From JBEVMS01 sp040508515 (GTDB lineage: Bacteria > Pseudomonadota > Gammaproteobacteria > Xanthomonadales > Rhodanobacteraceae): a stretch of DNA of 7,470 nt. The stretch's first letter is position 1. Every line of letters starts with the position of its first letter. The stretch covers positions 1 through 7,470 of the forward strand of contig JBEVMS010000076.1 in the NCBI GenBank assembly GCA_040508515.1. The letters run 5' to 3'. The notes below the pieces were generated by a model, which was given only the letters and a program-made list of their open reading frames with translations, was not told the DNA's origin and made no database searches. Both the position numbers and the translations under genes were made by a program. Below, piece by piece: positions 1-5,829 of the stretch.

Positions 1-2
1 AC

Positions 3-986
3 CTGACCACCGAACCGCTGGGCACCGGCAGCGACGGCCAGCCAGTCTTCCTCAAGGACATCTGGCCGAGCAATCAGGAGATTTCCGACACGATCGCCGG
101 CGCGATCAATCCGGCCATGTTCACCAAGAACTACGCCGACGTGTTCAAGGGCGACAGCCGCTGGAACGCGATCGCCTCGCCCGATGGCGAGCTGTTCCGC
201 TGGGACGATTCGACCTACATCAAGAACCCGCCCTACTTCGACAACATGACGGCCGAGCCCGGCACGGTCGAGGACATCCACGGTGCGCGCGTGCTGGGCT
301 TGTTCGGCGACTCGATTACCACCGATCACATTTCGCCGGCCGGCTCGATCAAAAAGGATTCTCCGGCTGGGCGTTACCTGATCGCCAAGGGCGTGGACGC
401 GCGCGACTTCAACTCCTACGGCTCGCGCCGGGGCAACGATGACGTGATGGTGCGCGGCACCTTTGCCAATATCCGCATCAAGAATCTGATGCTCGATGGC
501 GTCGAAGGCGGCTACACCCGGCACATCCCTTCGGGCGAGCAGATGGCGATCTACGACGCGGCGATGAAATACAAGGCCGAGCAGACCCCGCTGGTGGTGC
601 TGGCCGGCAAGGAGTACGGCACCGGCTCCTCGCGCGACTGGGCGGCCAAGGGCACCTTGCTTCTGGGCATCAAGGCGGTGATCGCCGAAAGCTTCGAGCG
701 CATCCATCGATCCAACCTGGTCGGCATGGGCGTGCTGCCGCTGCGCTTCAAGGACGGCGAGAATGCGCAATCGCTAGGTTTGAGCGGCGATGAAGTTTTC
801 GACATTACCGGCCTGGAAGGTGGCAATGCTCGCCAGGCCAACGTGGTCGCCACCGGCAAGGACGGCCGCAGCAAGCATTTCACCGTGCAGGTGTTGCTGT
901 TGACGCCCAAAGAGCGGGAGTTCTTCCGTCACGGCGGCATTTTGCAATTCGTGCTGCGGCAGTTGGCCGGTCAACCGGTCCGCTGA
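3..986 (+). CDS. acnA: Aconitate hydratase A, C-terminal part (5' end outside window)
   Basis: Aconitase A interconverts citrate and isocitrate in the TCA cycle using a [4Fe-4S] cluster. The frame is already open at base 3 and starts with LTTEPLGTG, a conserved internal aconitase segment, so the gene is cut by the window edge. The visible 327 residues compare with about 900 in the full family. They cover the end of domain 3 and the whole C-terminal swivel domain. Visible motifs (visible numbering) are GDSITTDHISPAG at 102-114, SYGSRRGND at 138-146, GTFANIRIKN at 152-161 and YGTGSSRDWAAKG at 205-217. The Ser-Ser-Arg of the last motif belongs to the family's substrate-binding and catalytic site. 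The cysteines that hold the cluster lie upstream and cannot be seen. In Xanthomonas the orthologue is called RpfA, and aconitases of this class can also bind RNA when they lose the cluster. The acyl-CoA ligase gene follows on the same strand after 304 bp. No frameshift is visible. AcnB is excluded because its domain order differs. Confidence 0.96.
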   Translation: MTTEPLGTGSDGQPVFLKDIWPSNQEISDTIAGAINPAMFTKNYADVFKGDSRWNAIASPDGELFRWDDSTYIKNPPYFDNMTAEPGTVEDIHGARVLGLFGDSITTDHISPAGSIKKDSPAGRYLIAKGVDARDFNSYGSRRGNDDVMVRGTFANIRIKNLMLDGVEGGYTRHIPSGEQMAIYDAAMKYKAEQTPLVVLAGKEYGTGSSRDWAAKGTLLLGIKAVIAESFERIHRSNLVGMGVLPLRFKDGENAQSLGLSGDEVFDITGLEGGNARQANVVATGKDGRSKHFTVQVLLLTPKEREFFRHGGILQFVLRQLAGQPVR

Positions 987-999
987 TATCGATCGCCAT

Positions 1000-1033
1000 G
1001 CCGGCCCGCCGCTCGGTAGGCGGACGTGCCGGC
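1000..1033 (+). repeat. Interrupted inverted repeat (hairpin) just after acnA
   Basis: GCCGGC (1000-1005) and CCGCC (1006-1010) pair with GGCGG (1019-1023) and GCCGGC (1028-1033) across an 8-nt loop, with a 4-nt ACGT bulge on the 3' side. It lies 14 bp after the acnA stop codon. No T-run follows (the next bases are TGTTCGGCC), so it is not a canonical intrinsic terminator. It could stabilise the acnA mRNA 3' end or act as a weak attenuator, both by inference only. GC-rich palindromes also occur by chance in such DNA. Confidence 0.45.
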
Positions 1034-1274
1034 TGTTCGGCCAAAAAGCAATTTGGCGCTTGCGCGGCGCTCTCCGAAAATGACCGGGACGATGACGACG
1101 GTCCGTCCAGGCACGTGGACGAGTCCAAATCAACTACTCCCACCGCTGCTCTGGGCGCTCGGATACAGCCCTACAACCCGCTGCGATGCGGCTTGCCGCT
1201 ATACGCACGCGCATGCTCCAATGCCGCGACTTTCCAAAACGTCTTCGGGTGTCGAGCCATCGGCCGCCCCAACC

Positions 1275-1284
1275 AGGAGCAGGA
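1275..1284 (+). promoter_or_regulatory. Ribosome binding site of fadD
   Basis: AGGAG at 1275-1279 lies 11 nt before the ATG at 1291, and a second AGGA at 1281-1284 lies 6 nt before it. This purine-rich block decides the start at 1291 over the longer in-frame ATG at 1186, whose extra 35 residues are Arg- and Pro-rich and unlike the ligase family N-terminus. Confidence 0.7.
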
Positions 1285-1290
1285 TCGATC

Positions 1291-2967
1291 ATGAGCAACG
1301 AGCGCCCTTGGCTGGCCAGTTATCCCGATGGCGTCCCCGCCGAGATCGACCTGAACCCCTACCCGTCGGTCACCGCGGTATTGGAGGAGTCCTTTCAACG
1401 CTTCGCCGATCAGCCGGCCTTCGCCAATTTCGGCAAAGTGCTCAGCTATCGCCAGATTGACCAATTAAGCGGCCAGTTCGCGGGATACCTCACCGGCGTG
1501 CTGGGGCTGCGCCAGGGCGATCGCGTGGCGATCATGCTGCCTAACGTGCTGCAGTATCCGATCGCGCTGTTCGGCGCGCTGCGCGCCGGCATGATCGTGG
1601 TCAACACCAACCCGATGTACACCGCGCGCGAGTTGAAACATCAGCTTGAGGATTCAGGCGCCAAGGCAATCGTGGTGCTGGACAATTTTGCCGCCACCCT
1701 CGAACAGATCATCACCCACACGCGCATCGAGCATGTGATCACCACCGGCATCGGCGACTTGCTGGGGGCCAAGGGCGTAGTGATCAACTTCGTGCTCAAG
1801 CACGTCAAGAAAATGGTCCCGCCGTTTGGTTTGCCCAAGGCTATACGCTTTGCCGACGCGTTGGCGCGCGGCAAAGACCAGCCGCGTCCGCAAGTGACCC
1901 AGAACCGCGACGATCTGGCGTTTCTGCAATACACCGGCGGCACCACCGGCATCGCCAAGGGCGCCATGCTCACCCACGGCAATATGGTCGCCAACATGTT
2001 GCAAACCGGCGCCTGGGTCGGCCCGCATATGGATATGAGCGGTCAGGTGATCATCACGGCCTTGCCGCTCTACCATATTTTTTCGCTCACGGTGAACTGC
2101 ATGGTGTTCACCCGCTTGGGCGCGCTCAATCGGTTGATCACCAACCCGCGCGACATGCCAGCCTTCATCAAGGAATTGCAGTCCGCACGGTTCACCGCGA
2201 TCACCGGTGTCAATACCTTGTTCAACGGGCTGCTCAATACGCCCGGCTTCGAGAAGATCGATTTCACCAACGTCAATCTCGCGATGGCCGGCGGCATGGC
2301 GGTACAGCGCAGCGTCGCCGATCGCTGGAAAAAAGCCACCGGCCATCCGCTGATCGAAGGCTACGGGCTGACCGAAACGGCCCCGGTGGCCAGCGCCAAT
2401 CGCCTGGACATCGTCGACCACAATGGCTCGGTCGGCCTGCCCATGCCCAGCACCGAGATGGCCTGTTGGTCTGAAGAGGGCAAGCCTTTGCCGATGGGTG
2501 AAATCGGCGAGTTGATGGTGCGCGGTCCGCAGGTCATGAAGGGCTACTGGAATCGCCCCGACGAAACGCTCAAGGTGCTGACGGCCGATGGCTGGCTGCA
2601 TACCGGCGACATCGGCCGGATGGACGAGCACGGCTATTTCTACATCGTCGACCGCAAGAAGGACATGATCCTGGTATCCGGCTTCAACGTTTACCCCAAC
2701 GAGGTCGAGGACGCGGTGATGGAGCATCCCGGTGTGGCCGAGGCGGCCGCGGTAGGCGTGCCGGACGAACACTCCGGCGAAGTGGTGAAGCTGTACGTCG
2801 TGCGCAAGAACCCCGCGCTCAGCATGGATGAACTCAAGCAGTTTTGCCGCGACAACCTCACCGGCTATAAACGGCCCAAGCTGATCGAATTCCGCGACGC
2901 GCTGCCCAAGAGCAATGTCGGAAAAATCCTCCGTCGTGAACTGCGCGACGAGAAAAAAGCGCCTTGA
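1291..2967 (+). CDS. fadD: Long-chain fatty-acid--CoA ligase (FadD/RpfB type)
   Basis: This enzyme activates long-chain fatty acids with ATP and CoA, through an acyl-adenylate, to acyl-CoA for beta-oxidation. It normally acts at the inner face of the cytoplasmic membrane. The product has 558 residues, typical of bacterial FadD. ANL-superfamily motifs appear in order: the Gly/Thr-rich phosphate loop YTGGTTGIAKG at 214-224, GYGLTETAP at 357-365, GWLHTGDIG at 434-442 (start of the FACS signature), the hinge DRKKDMI at 454-460, and the C-terminal SNVGKILRRE with the adenylation lysine K545. All key residues are present. The ATG at 1291 is chosen for its Shine-Dalgarno block and the usual family N-terminus. 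In Xanthomonas the orthologue RpfB sits by rpfF, processes free fatty acids and has been linked to turnover of the DSF signal. Here the upstream partner acnA (rpfA) is kept, but no rpfF follows. Substrate chain length cannot be read from sequence. Confidence 0.94.
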   Translation: MSNERPWLASYPDGVPAEIDLNPYPSVTAVLEESFQRFADQPAFANFGKVLSYRQIDQLSGQFAGYLTGVLGLRQGDRVAIMLPNVLQYPIALFGALRAGMIVVNTNPMYTARELKHQLEDSGAKAIVVLDNFAATLEQIITHTRIEHVITTGIGDLLGAKGVVINFVLKHVKKMVPPFGLPKAIRFADALARGKDQPRPQVTQNRDDLAFLQYTGGTTGIAKGAMLTHGNMVANMLQTGAWVGPHMDMSGQVIITALPLYHIFSLTVNCMVFTRLGALNRLITNPRDMPAFIKELQSARFTAITGVNTLFNGLLNTPGFEKIDFTNVNLAMAGGMAVQRSVADRWKKATGHPLIEGYGLTETAPVASANRLDIVDHNGSVGLPMPSTEMACWSEEGKPLPMGEIGELMVRGPQVMKGYWNRPDETLKVLTADGWLHTGDIGRMDEHGYFYIVDRKKDMILVSGFNVYPNEVEDAVMEHPGVAEAAAVGVPDEHSGEVVKLYVVRKNPALSMDELKQFCRDNLTGYKRPKLIEFRDALPKSNVGKILRRELRDEKKAP

Positions 2968-3003
2968 GGCATTGCGTAATCAGCGCCAGCCGATGCCGCC
3001 CGC

Positions 3004-3366
3004 TCAATCCTGCCAAGGCTCCAGGGTGTCGGCATAGCCGCCAAGCAGGCTCCATAGCTGGGCTTGCTTGTCATCCGGAATGAAACTGTAAGCCAGTCCG
3101 ATGTGCCGCATCGACGCCCGCGCCACCTGGGCCTCCAGATGAATATGCAGATCCACCCCGAAGATCATATCGAGGATCCAGATCTGTCCGGTTTCCCCGC
3201 GCCAGCCAAGTGGCCGGCGTAACAGCAAACCCGTCGCGGAAATATCCACCAGCTCGGTCGGATGCGACTGCGCCCCGTGACTCATCAACACCGTCGTCTC
3301 AATGCGCATACGCGCCGGGCGCAGCGGCCCCGGCTGAGGATGGTTTCGCATATCGTCGTTGATCAT
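3004..3366 (-). CDS. Single-domain PilZ protein, putative c-di-GMP effector
   Basis: This is a 120-residue cytosolic protein made almost entirely of one PilZ domain, the fold that binds cyclic di-GMP and adjusts motility, adhesion or exopolysaccharide output. The second binding motif (D/N)xSxxG is intact as DISATG at 41-46, and a typical PilZ C-terminal strand HIGLAYSF lies at 88-95. The first motif RxxxR is not canonical: the region reads RPARMR (16-21), with arginines at 16, 19 and 21 but no pair four apart. c-di-GMP binding is therefore uncertain. The start is not clear-cut. ATG at 3366 overlaps the stop of a possible 24-codon leader ORF as ATGA, which favours coupled translation. A TTG at 3378 would add four residues, but AAGGA lies only 2 nt from it (and 14 nt from the ATG). 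The gene converges on fadD with a 36-bp gap and no visible terminator. Its exact pathway cannot be told from sequence. Confidence 0.85.
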   Translation of the reverse strand: MINDDMRNHPQPGPLRPARMRIETTVLMSHGAQSHPTELVDISATGLLLRRPLGWRGETGQIWILDMIFGVDLHIHLEAQVARASMRHIGLAYSFIPDDKQAQLWSLLGGYADTLEPWQD

Positions 3367-3437
3367 TGTCTTTGACAACGTCCTTTGTCGATGATGTAGA
3401 ACGGCACGACCCGTTCTGACTCACCCGTATTTATCAT
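3363..3437 (-). CDS. Possible 24-residue leader ORF upstream of the PilZ gene
   Basis: On the minus strand ATG at 3437-3435 begins a short frame (MINTGESERVVPFYII at its N-terminus) that ends with TGA at 3365-3363. The stop shares bases with the PilZ ATG (ATGA). GAGGG at 3450-3446 sits 8 nt before the start, a better placed Shine-Dalgarno than any in front of the PilZ gene itself. This arrangement would allow translational coupling. The frame also extends further upstream to 3581, but that part looks non-coding (Arg- and Ala-rich, no domain). A short frame of this size can arise by chance, so the call rests on the ribosome site and the overlap only. Confidence 0.3.
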   Translation of the reverse strand: MINTGESERVVPFYIIDKGRCQRQ

Positions 3438-3480
3438 TATCGGGACCCTCAACGTCGAGCGACATGCGCGCGTGTCCTCG

Positions 3481-3518
3481 CTGGCGCTTGCCCCAACGCA
3501 AAGCAAGCGACGTGCCAG
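3481..3518. repeat. Hairpin in the region upstream of the PilZ gene
   Basis: CTGG (3481-3484) and CGCTTGC (3485-3491) pair with GCAAGCG (3503-3509) and CCAG (3515-3518) around an 11-nt loop, leaving a 5-nt ACGTG bulge. That gives 11 possible pairs. It lies about 45 bp upstream of the leader ORF start on the minus strand, so it could be an mRNA leader structure or an operator. No T-run follows on either strand, so a terminator is unlikely. Confidence 0.45.
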
Positions 3519-3614
3519 CGATAACATCTTCATACAGTGGAGGCGGCCACAACCGCGGCCCGCCACATGAGCCGTGCTCAAGCTATTGCATGTTTAGGCT
3601 AGACTTGTGCAAGC

Positions 3615-3698
3615 AGTATCGATACTCTTTGACCTACGGGTAAGCATCGGGACTCGCGGTAGCGGCTAGTTCACACCGTTTCGAAACCCTCCCGATGC
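3615..3698. repeat. Cluster of three inverted repeats
   Basis: Three perfect inverted repeats lie within 84 bp. AGTATCGATACT (3615-3626) is a 12-bp palindrome. GCATCGGGA (3644-3652) pairs with TCCCGATGC (3690-3698) in a 9-bp stem around a 37-nt loop. GTTTCGAAAC (3678-3687) is a 10-bp palindrome inside that loop. There is no flanking T-run on either strand and no tRNA-like T-arm. The block could be a regulator binding region for the divergent genes or a structured RNA. Its function cannot be decided from the sequence alone. Confidence 0.5.
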
Positions 3699-3711
3699 AT
3701 CCAGCAGACCT

Positions 3712-3739
3712 TTGAGAAAATCCGCGGCTCTCGTATCGT
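3712..3739 (+). promoter_or_regulatory. Candidate sigma-70 promoter facing scpA
   Basis: TTGAGA (3712-3717, five of six bases matching the -35 consensus) is followed after 16 bp by TATCGT (3734-3739, four of six matching the -10 consensus). It points toward the scpA operon and would give a 5' leader of about 290 nt. The match is moderate, and such pairs occur by chance in a region this long. Confidence 0.3.
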
Positions 3740-3746
3740 CGCCGAT

Positions 3747-4046
3747 TTAACGTTCGGCCGGGCTTGTGGTCCGCACGAATTGCCCCAGTGGTCGCTCACG
3801 GCCAACACGCCACGAAACCGTCATCGGCATGGTTTCATCGTCGTTGAGCCACGCCGCTAACGCATCGAATAACGACGCATTGAACAAATAAAGGTCGGAT
3901 CACACCGGGTCGCCAAGCGCCACGGTGAGAACGGCGTAAACAGAGGCATCCGGGCACCGTACGCCATCGACCGGAAGCGTTTTCAACCTTTGTACGCATT
4001 GCCAGTCGCCAGGGGCGGCGCCACGACATGTACTGATGAGCAGCAC
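3747..4046 (-). pseudogene. Possible gene remnant with an in-frame TGA, family unknown
   Basis: A minus-strand frame runs from a possible GTG at 4046 (open back to 4061) to TAA at 3749-3747, with one TGA at 3902-3900 in the middle. Both halves read like a natural protein: the first contains DWQCVQRLKTLPVDGV and VYAVLTVALGDPV, the second SDLYLFNASLFDALAAWL and MTVSWRVGRERPLGQFV. In the second half (50 codons) I count GC of roughly 58, 50 and 64 percent at codon positions 1, 2 and 3, the order expected for coding DNA but with weaker third-position bias than is usual in high-GC genomes. The upstream end overlaps the first bases of scpA in antisense, and no Shine-Dalgarno is visible before the GTG. 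It may be a decayed gene or a chance open frame. I recognise no family. Confidence 0.27.
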
Positions 4047-4941
4047 TGAGCCAGTCGAGTCTCAGCCGGTAACCACAAACCACGACGCCTTCGCGTCGGT
4101 ACCGCAGCAGCAGGAAATGCCGCTGGCGATGGTGCGTGGCGAGCCGATGCTGCAAATGCCACAGGATCTCTACATTCCGCCGGATGCGCTGGAAGTGATC
4201 CTTGAGGCGTTCGAAGGACCGCTGGACTTGCTGCTGTACCTGATCCGCCGGCAGAACCTGGATATTTTAGATATCCCGATCGCCGAGATCACCAAGCAAT
4301 ACATGACGTACATCGAGATGATGCGCGACGTGATGCGCCTCGAACTGGCCGCCGAGTATCTGTTGATGGCCGCGATCCTGGCCGAGATCAAATCGCGGCT
4401 GCTGCTACCGCGGCCGCCGGCGGAGGAAGGTTTTGAAGACGATCCGCGCGCCGAGCTGGTGCGCCGCCTGCAGGAGTACGAACGCTTCAAGAAAGCCGCC
4501 GAGGACATCGAAGCCTTGCCGCGCATGGAACGCGATACCACCACGGTGCAGGCGGAGGTCGGCGAACGCAACGTGATCAAGCTTCCCCCGCCGCTAGACC
4601 TGCGTGACATGCTGTTGGCGCTGAAGGACGTGATGCACCGCGCCGAACTGTTCGGGCATCACGCCATCAAGCGCGAAGCGTTGAGCGTCAGGCAGCGCAT
4701 GGGCGAAGTGCTGAGCAAGCTCGAAGGGGGTCGCTTTTACCGTTTCGAAACCTTGTTCGATGCCAGCGAAGGTCGCCTGGGCGTGGTGGTGACGTTTTTG
4801 GCGATGCTGGAATTGGCCAAGGAAATGCTGGTGGAAATCGTGCAGGAAGAACCGCTGGCGCCAATCTATCTGAAGTCCAAAACGGCTCCGGCTGAAGAAC
4901 AGGACATGGACAACGACTTTGTCATATCGGCAGCCGACTGA
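4036..4941 (+). CDS. scpA: Segregation and condensation protein A (kleisin ScpA)
   Basis: ScpA is the kleisin of the SMC-ScpAB condensin. It bridges the two SMC heads and recruits a ScpB dimer, helping compact and separate replicated chromosomes on the nucleoid. The product has 301 residues, slightly longer than the usual 240-290 because of a variable N-terminal extension of about 50 residues. The conserved N-terminal SMC-neck-binding region starts at DALEVILEAFEGPLDLLLYL (50-69) and continues through LDILDIPIAEITKQY (75-89) and LAAEYLLMAAILAEIKSRLLLP (104-125). The C-terminal winged helix that contacts the SMC head is GRFYRFETLF to VTFLAMLELAKEMLVEIVQ (about 232-270). The ATG at 4036 lacks a well-placed Shine-Dalgarno: AGGGG is 20 nt away. 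It overlaps the stop of a two-codon frame (ATG-TAC-TGA at 4028-4036). scpB follows after 6 bp. smc itself is not in this window. Confidence 0.94.
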   Translation: MSSTEPVESQPVTTNHDAFASVPQQQEMPLAMVRGEPMLQMPQDLYIPPDALEVILEAFEGPLDLLLYLIRRQNLDILDIPIAEITKQYMTYIEMMRDVMRLELAAEYLLMAAILAEIKSRLLLPRPPAEEGFEDDPRAELVRRLQEYERFKKAAEDIEALPRMERDTTTVQAEVGERNVIKLPPPLDLRDMLLALKDVMHRAELFGHHAIKREALSVRQRMGEVLSKLEGGRFYRFETLFDASEGRLGVVVTFLAMLELAKEMLVEIVQEEPLAPIYLKSKTAPAEEQDMDNDFVISAAD

Positions 4942-4947
4942 CCGCTT

Positions 4948-5829
4948 ATGCAGCTAGCGCAACTGAAATCCATCATCGAGGCGGCGCTGCTGGCCCACAG
5001 CCAGCCGATGTCCGTATCGCAATTGAGCGAGCTGTTCGTCGAAGATGATGCGGTGGATCGCACCCAACTGGCCCAGGCGCTGCAAGCGCTGGCTGACGAT
5101 TGCGAAGGCCGCGGCGTGGAGTTGCGCGAAGTGGCGTCGGGCTTCCGTTATCAGGTCCGCCAGGAGACCCATCACTGGATCTCGCGGATGTGGACGGAAA
5201 AGCCCAGCCGCTATTCACGCGCTCTGCTCGAAACGCTGGCGCTGATCGCTTATCGCCAGCCAATCACGCGGCCGGAAATCGAGCAAATCCGCGGTGTGGT
5301 GGTGTCCTCCAACATCATCAAAACACTGGAAGAACGCGAGTGGATCCGCGTCGTCGGTCACCGTGACGTGCCGGGTAGACCCGCGCTGTTCGGCACCACG
5401 CGCGCATTTTTGGATTACTTTACGTTGAGATCTCTGGACGAGCTGCCACCGTTGTCGGCGATCCGCGATATGGAAGACCCGCAACTACGCCTGCCCGAAG
5501 AAGCCATCCCCGCGCGCGCGCAGCGGGAGCTGTCGATCGATCCGGACGGACCGGCCGAGGATGAGGCCACCCTCGCCGCCCAAAGCGCCGATAACGACAC
5601 CTCTGCGGAAATTGAAAACAGGCCGGCCGACCCAGCTTATTCGCTGGCCCCGGCAGCGCCATTACCACGGGCCGATCCCTTGGCCAACCTCTTTGCCAGC
5701 GACGACGACGACGATGACGAGTCCGAATCTGCCGACGCTTCCACCCATCGCACTGCCGACGAGGCAGAGAACCCCGCGGACGCCGACCACGGCGACGCCG
5801 AGCAAGATAACGAGGAGTACCGCGCATGA
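4948..5829 (+). CDS. scpB: Segregation and condensation protein B (ScpB)
   Basis: ScpB dimers bind the middle of the ScpA kleisin and are needed for SMC-ScpAB function. The product has 293 residues, against roughly 180-200 for compact family members. The two winged-helix domains occupy about 1-85 and 90-165. The family hallmark is clear at ETLALIAYRQPITRPEIEQI (95-114), followed by RGVVVSSNIIKTLEEREWI (115-133) and PGRPALFGTTRAFLDYF (142-158). From about 190 to the end lies a low-complexity acidic tail: I count 31 Asp/Glu against 4 Arg and no Lys in the last 100 residues, including six consecutive Asp at 252-257. The tail is probably disordered. The ATG at 4948 is 6 bp after the scpA stop and has no strong ribosome site, suggesting coupled translation with scpA. 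The stop overlaps the rluB start as ATGA. Confidence 0.93.
   Translation: MQLAQLKSIIEAALLAHSQPMSVSQLSELFVEDDAVDRTQLAQALQALADDCEGRGVELREVASGFRYQVRQETHHWISRMWTEKPSRYSRALLETLALIAYRQPITRPEIEQIRGVVVSSNIIKTLEEREWIRVVGHRDVPGRPALFGTTRAFLDYFTLRSLDELPPLSAIRDMEDPQLRLPEEAIPARAQRELSIDPDGPAEDEATLAAQSADNDTSAEIENRPADPAYSLAPAAPLPRADPLANLFASDDDDDDESESADASTHRTADEAENPADADHGDAEQDNEEYRA
5701..5718 (+). repeat. Short GAC trinucleotide repeat in scpB
   Basis: Four GAC codons followed by GAT and GAC encode six consecutive aspartates. Slippage by whole triplets would change the tail length without breaking the frame, so this may be a length-variable site between strains. That is an inference. Confidence 0.5.
5812..5817 (+). 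promoter_or_regulatory. Ribosome binding site of rluB inside scpB
   Basis: GAGGAG lies 8 nt before the ATG at 5826, an ideal Shine-Dalgarno placed inside the last codons of scpB. Together with the ATGA overlap it fixes the rluB start and indicates coupled but independently strong initiation. Confidence 0.75.

Larger units (their letters stand above)
987..1290. other. Intergenic spacer between acnA and fadD, no gene seen
   Basis: This is 304 bp between two co-oriented genes. Several reading frames are open here (for example 998-1294 and 1026-1460 on the plus strand), but their translations are rich in Arg, Pro and Ala without domain character, and the second runs out of frame into fadD. The only structured element I see is the hairpin at 1000-1033. 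I could not find a -35/-10 pair close to consensus. The length suggests that fadD may have its own promoter, but read-through from acnA cannot be excluded because no U-rich terminator is present. Confidence 0.5.
3367..4035. other. Gene-poor region between divergent PilZ gene and scpA
   Basis: About 670 bp separate the divergent PilZ and scpA starts, which is long for two core genes. It looks more AT-rich than its surroundings. It contains the possible PilZ leader ORF, a hairpin at 3481-3518, a group of palindromes at 3615-3698, a promoter-like pair at 3712-3739 and a minus-strand frame with protein-like residues broken by TGA (3747-4046). No tRNA, SRP RNA, 6S RNA or tmRNA core motif was recognised. 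The region presumably holds both divergent promoters. Confidence 0.6.

Noticed and set aside
1015..1033. GTAG followed by a partial palindrome, suggesting a REP/SMAG-type element
   Set aside because: The palindrome following GTAG pairs only 3 bp in that register, and no second copy is visible in the window.
1026..1460. Plus-strand frames in the acnA-fadD spacer (998-1294 and 1026-1460)
   Set aside because: No ribosome site, no domain, Pro/Arg/Ser-rich translations, and the longer one runs out of frame into fadD.
1654..2772. 372-residue minus-strand open frame opposite fadD
   Set aside because: It is a shadow of the fadD frame in GC-rich DNA: low-complexity His/Gln/Ala/Gly composition, no domain, and full overlap with a well-supported gene.
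3644..3703. tRNA-like appearance (complementary ends, TTCGAAA, trailing CCA)
   Set aside because: Only about 60 nt long, no 5-bp T-arm around TTCGAAA and no D-arm or anticodon arm could be folded, so the resemblance is superficial.
3900..3902. In-frame TGA as a selenocysteine codon
   Set aside because: No SECIS-like hairpin is apparent right after the TGA, and the flanking residues (GDPV, SDLY) do not match a known selenoprotein site. A decayed gene or chance frame is simpler.
3835..4155. 106-residue minus-strand frame overlapping the scpA start
   Set aside because: Arg-rich, overlaps about 120 bp of scpA coding sequence, and looks less protein-like than the neighbouring frame reported as a possible remnant.
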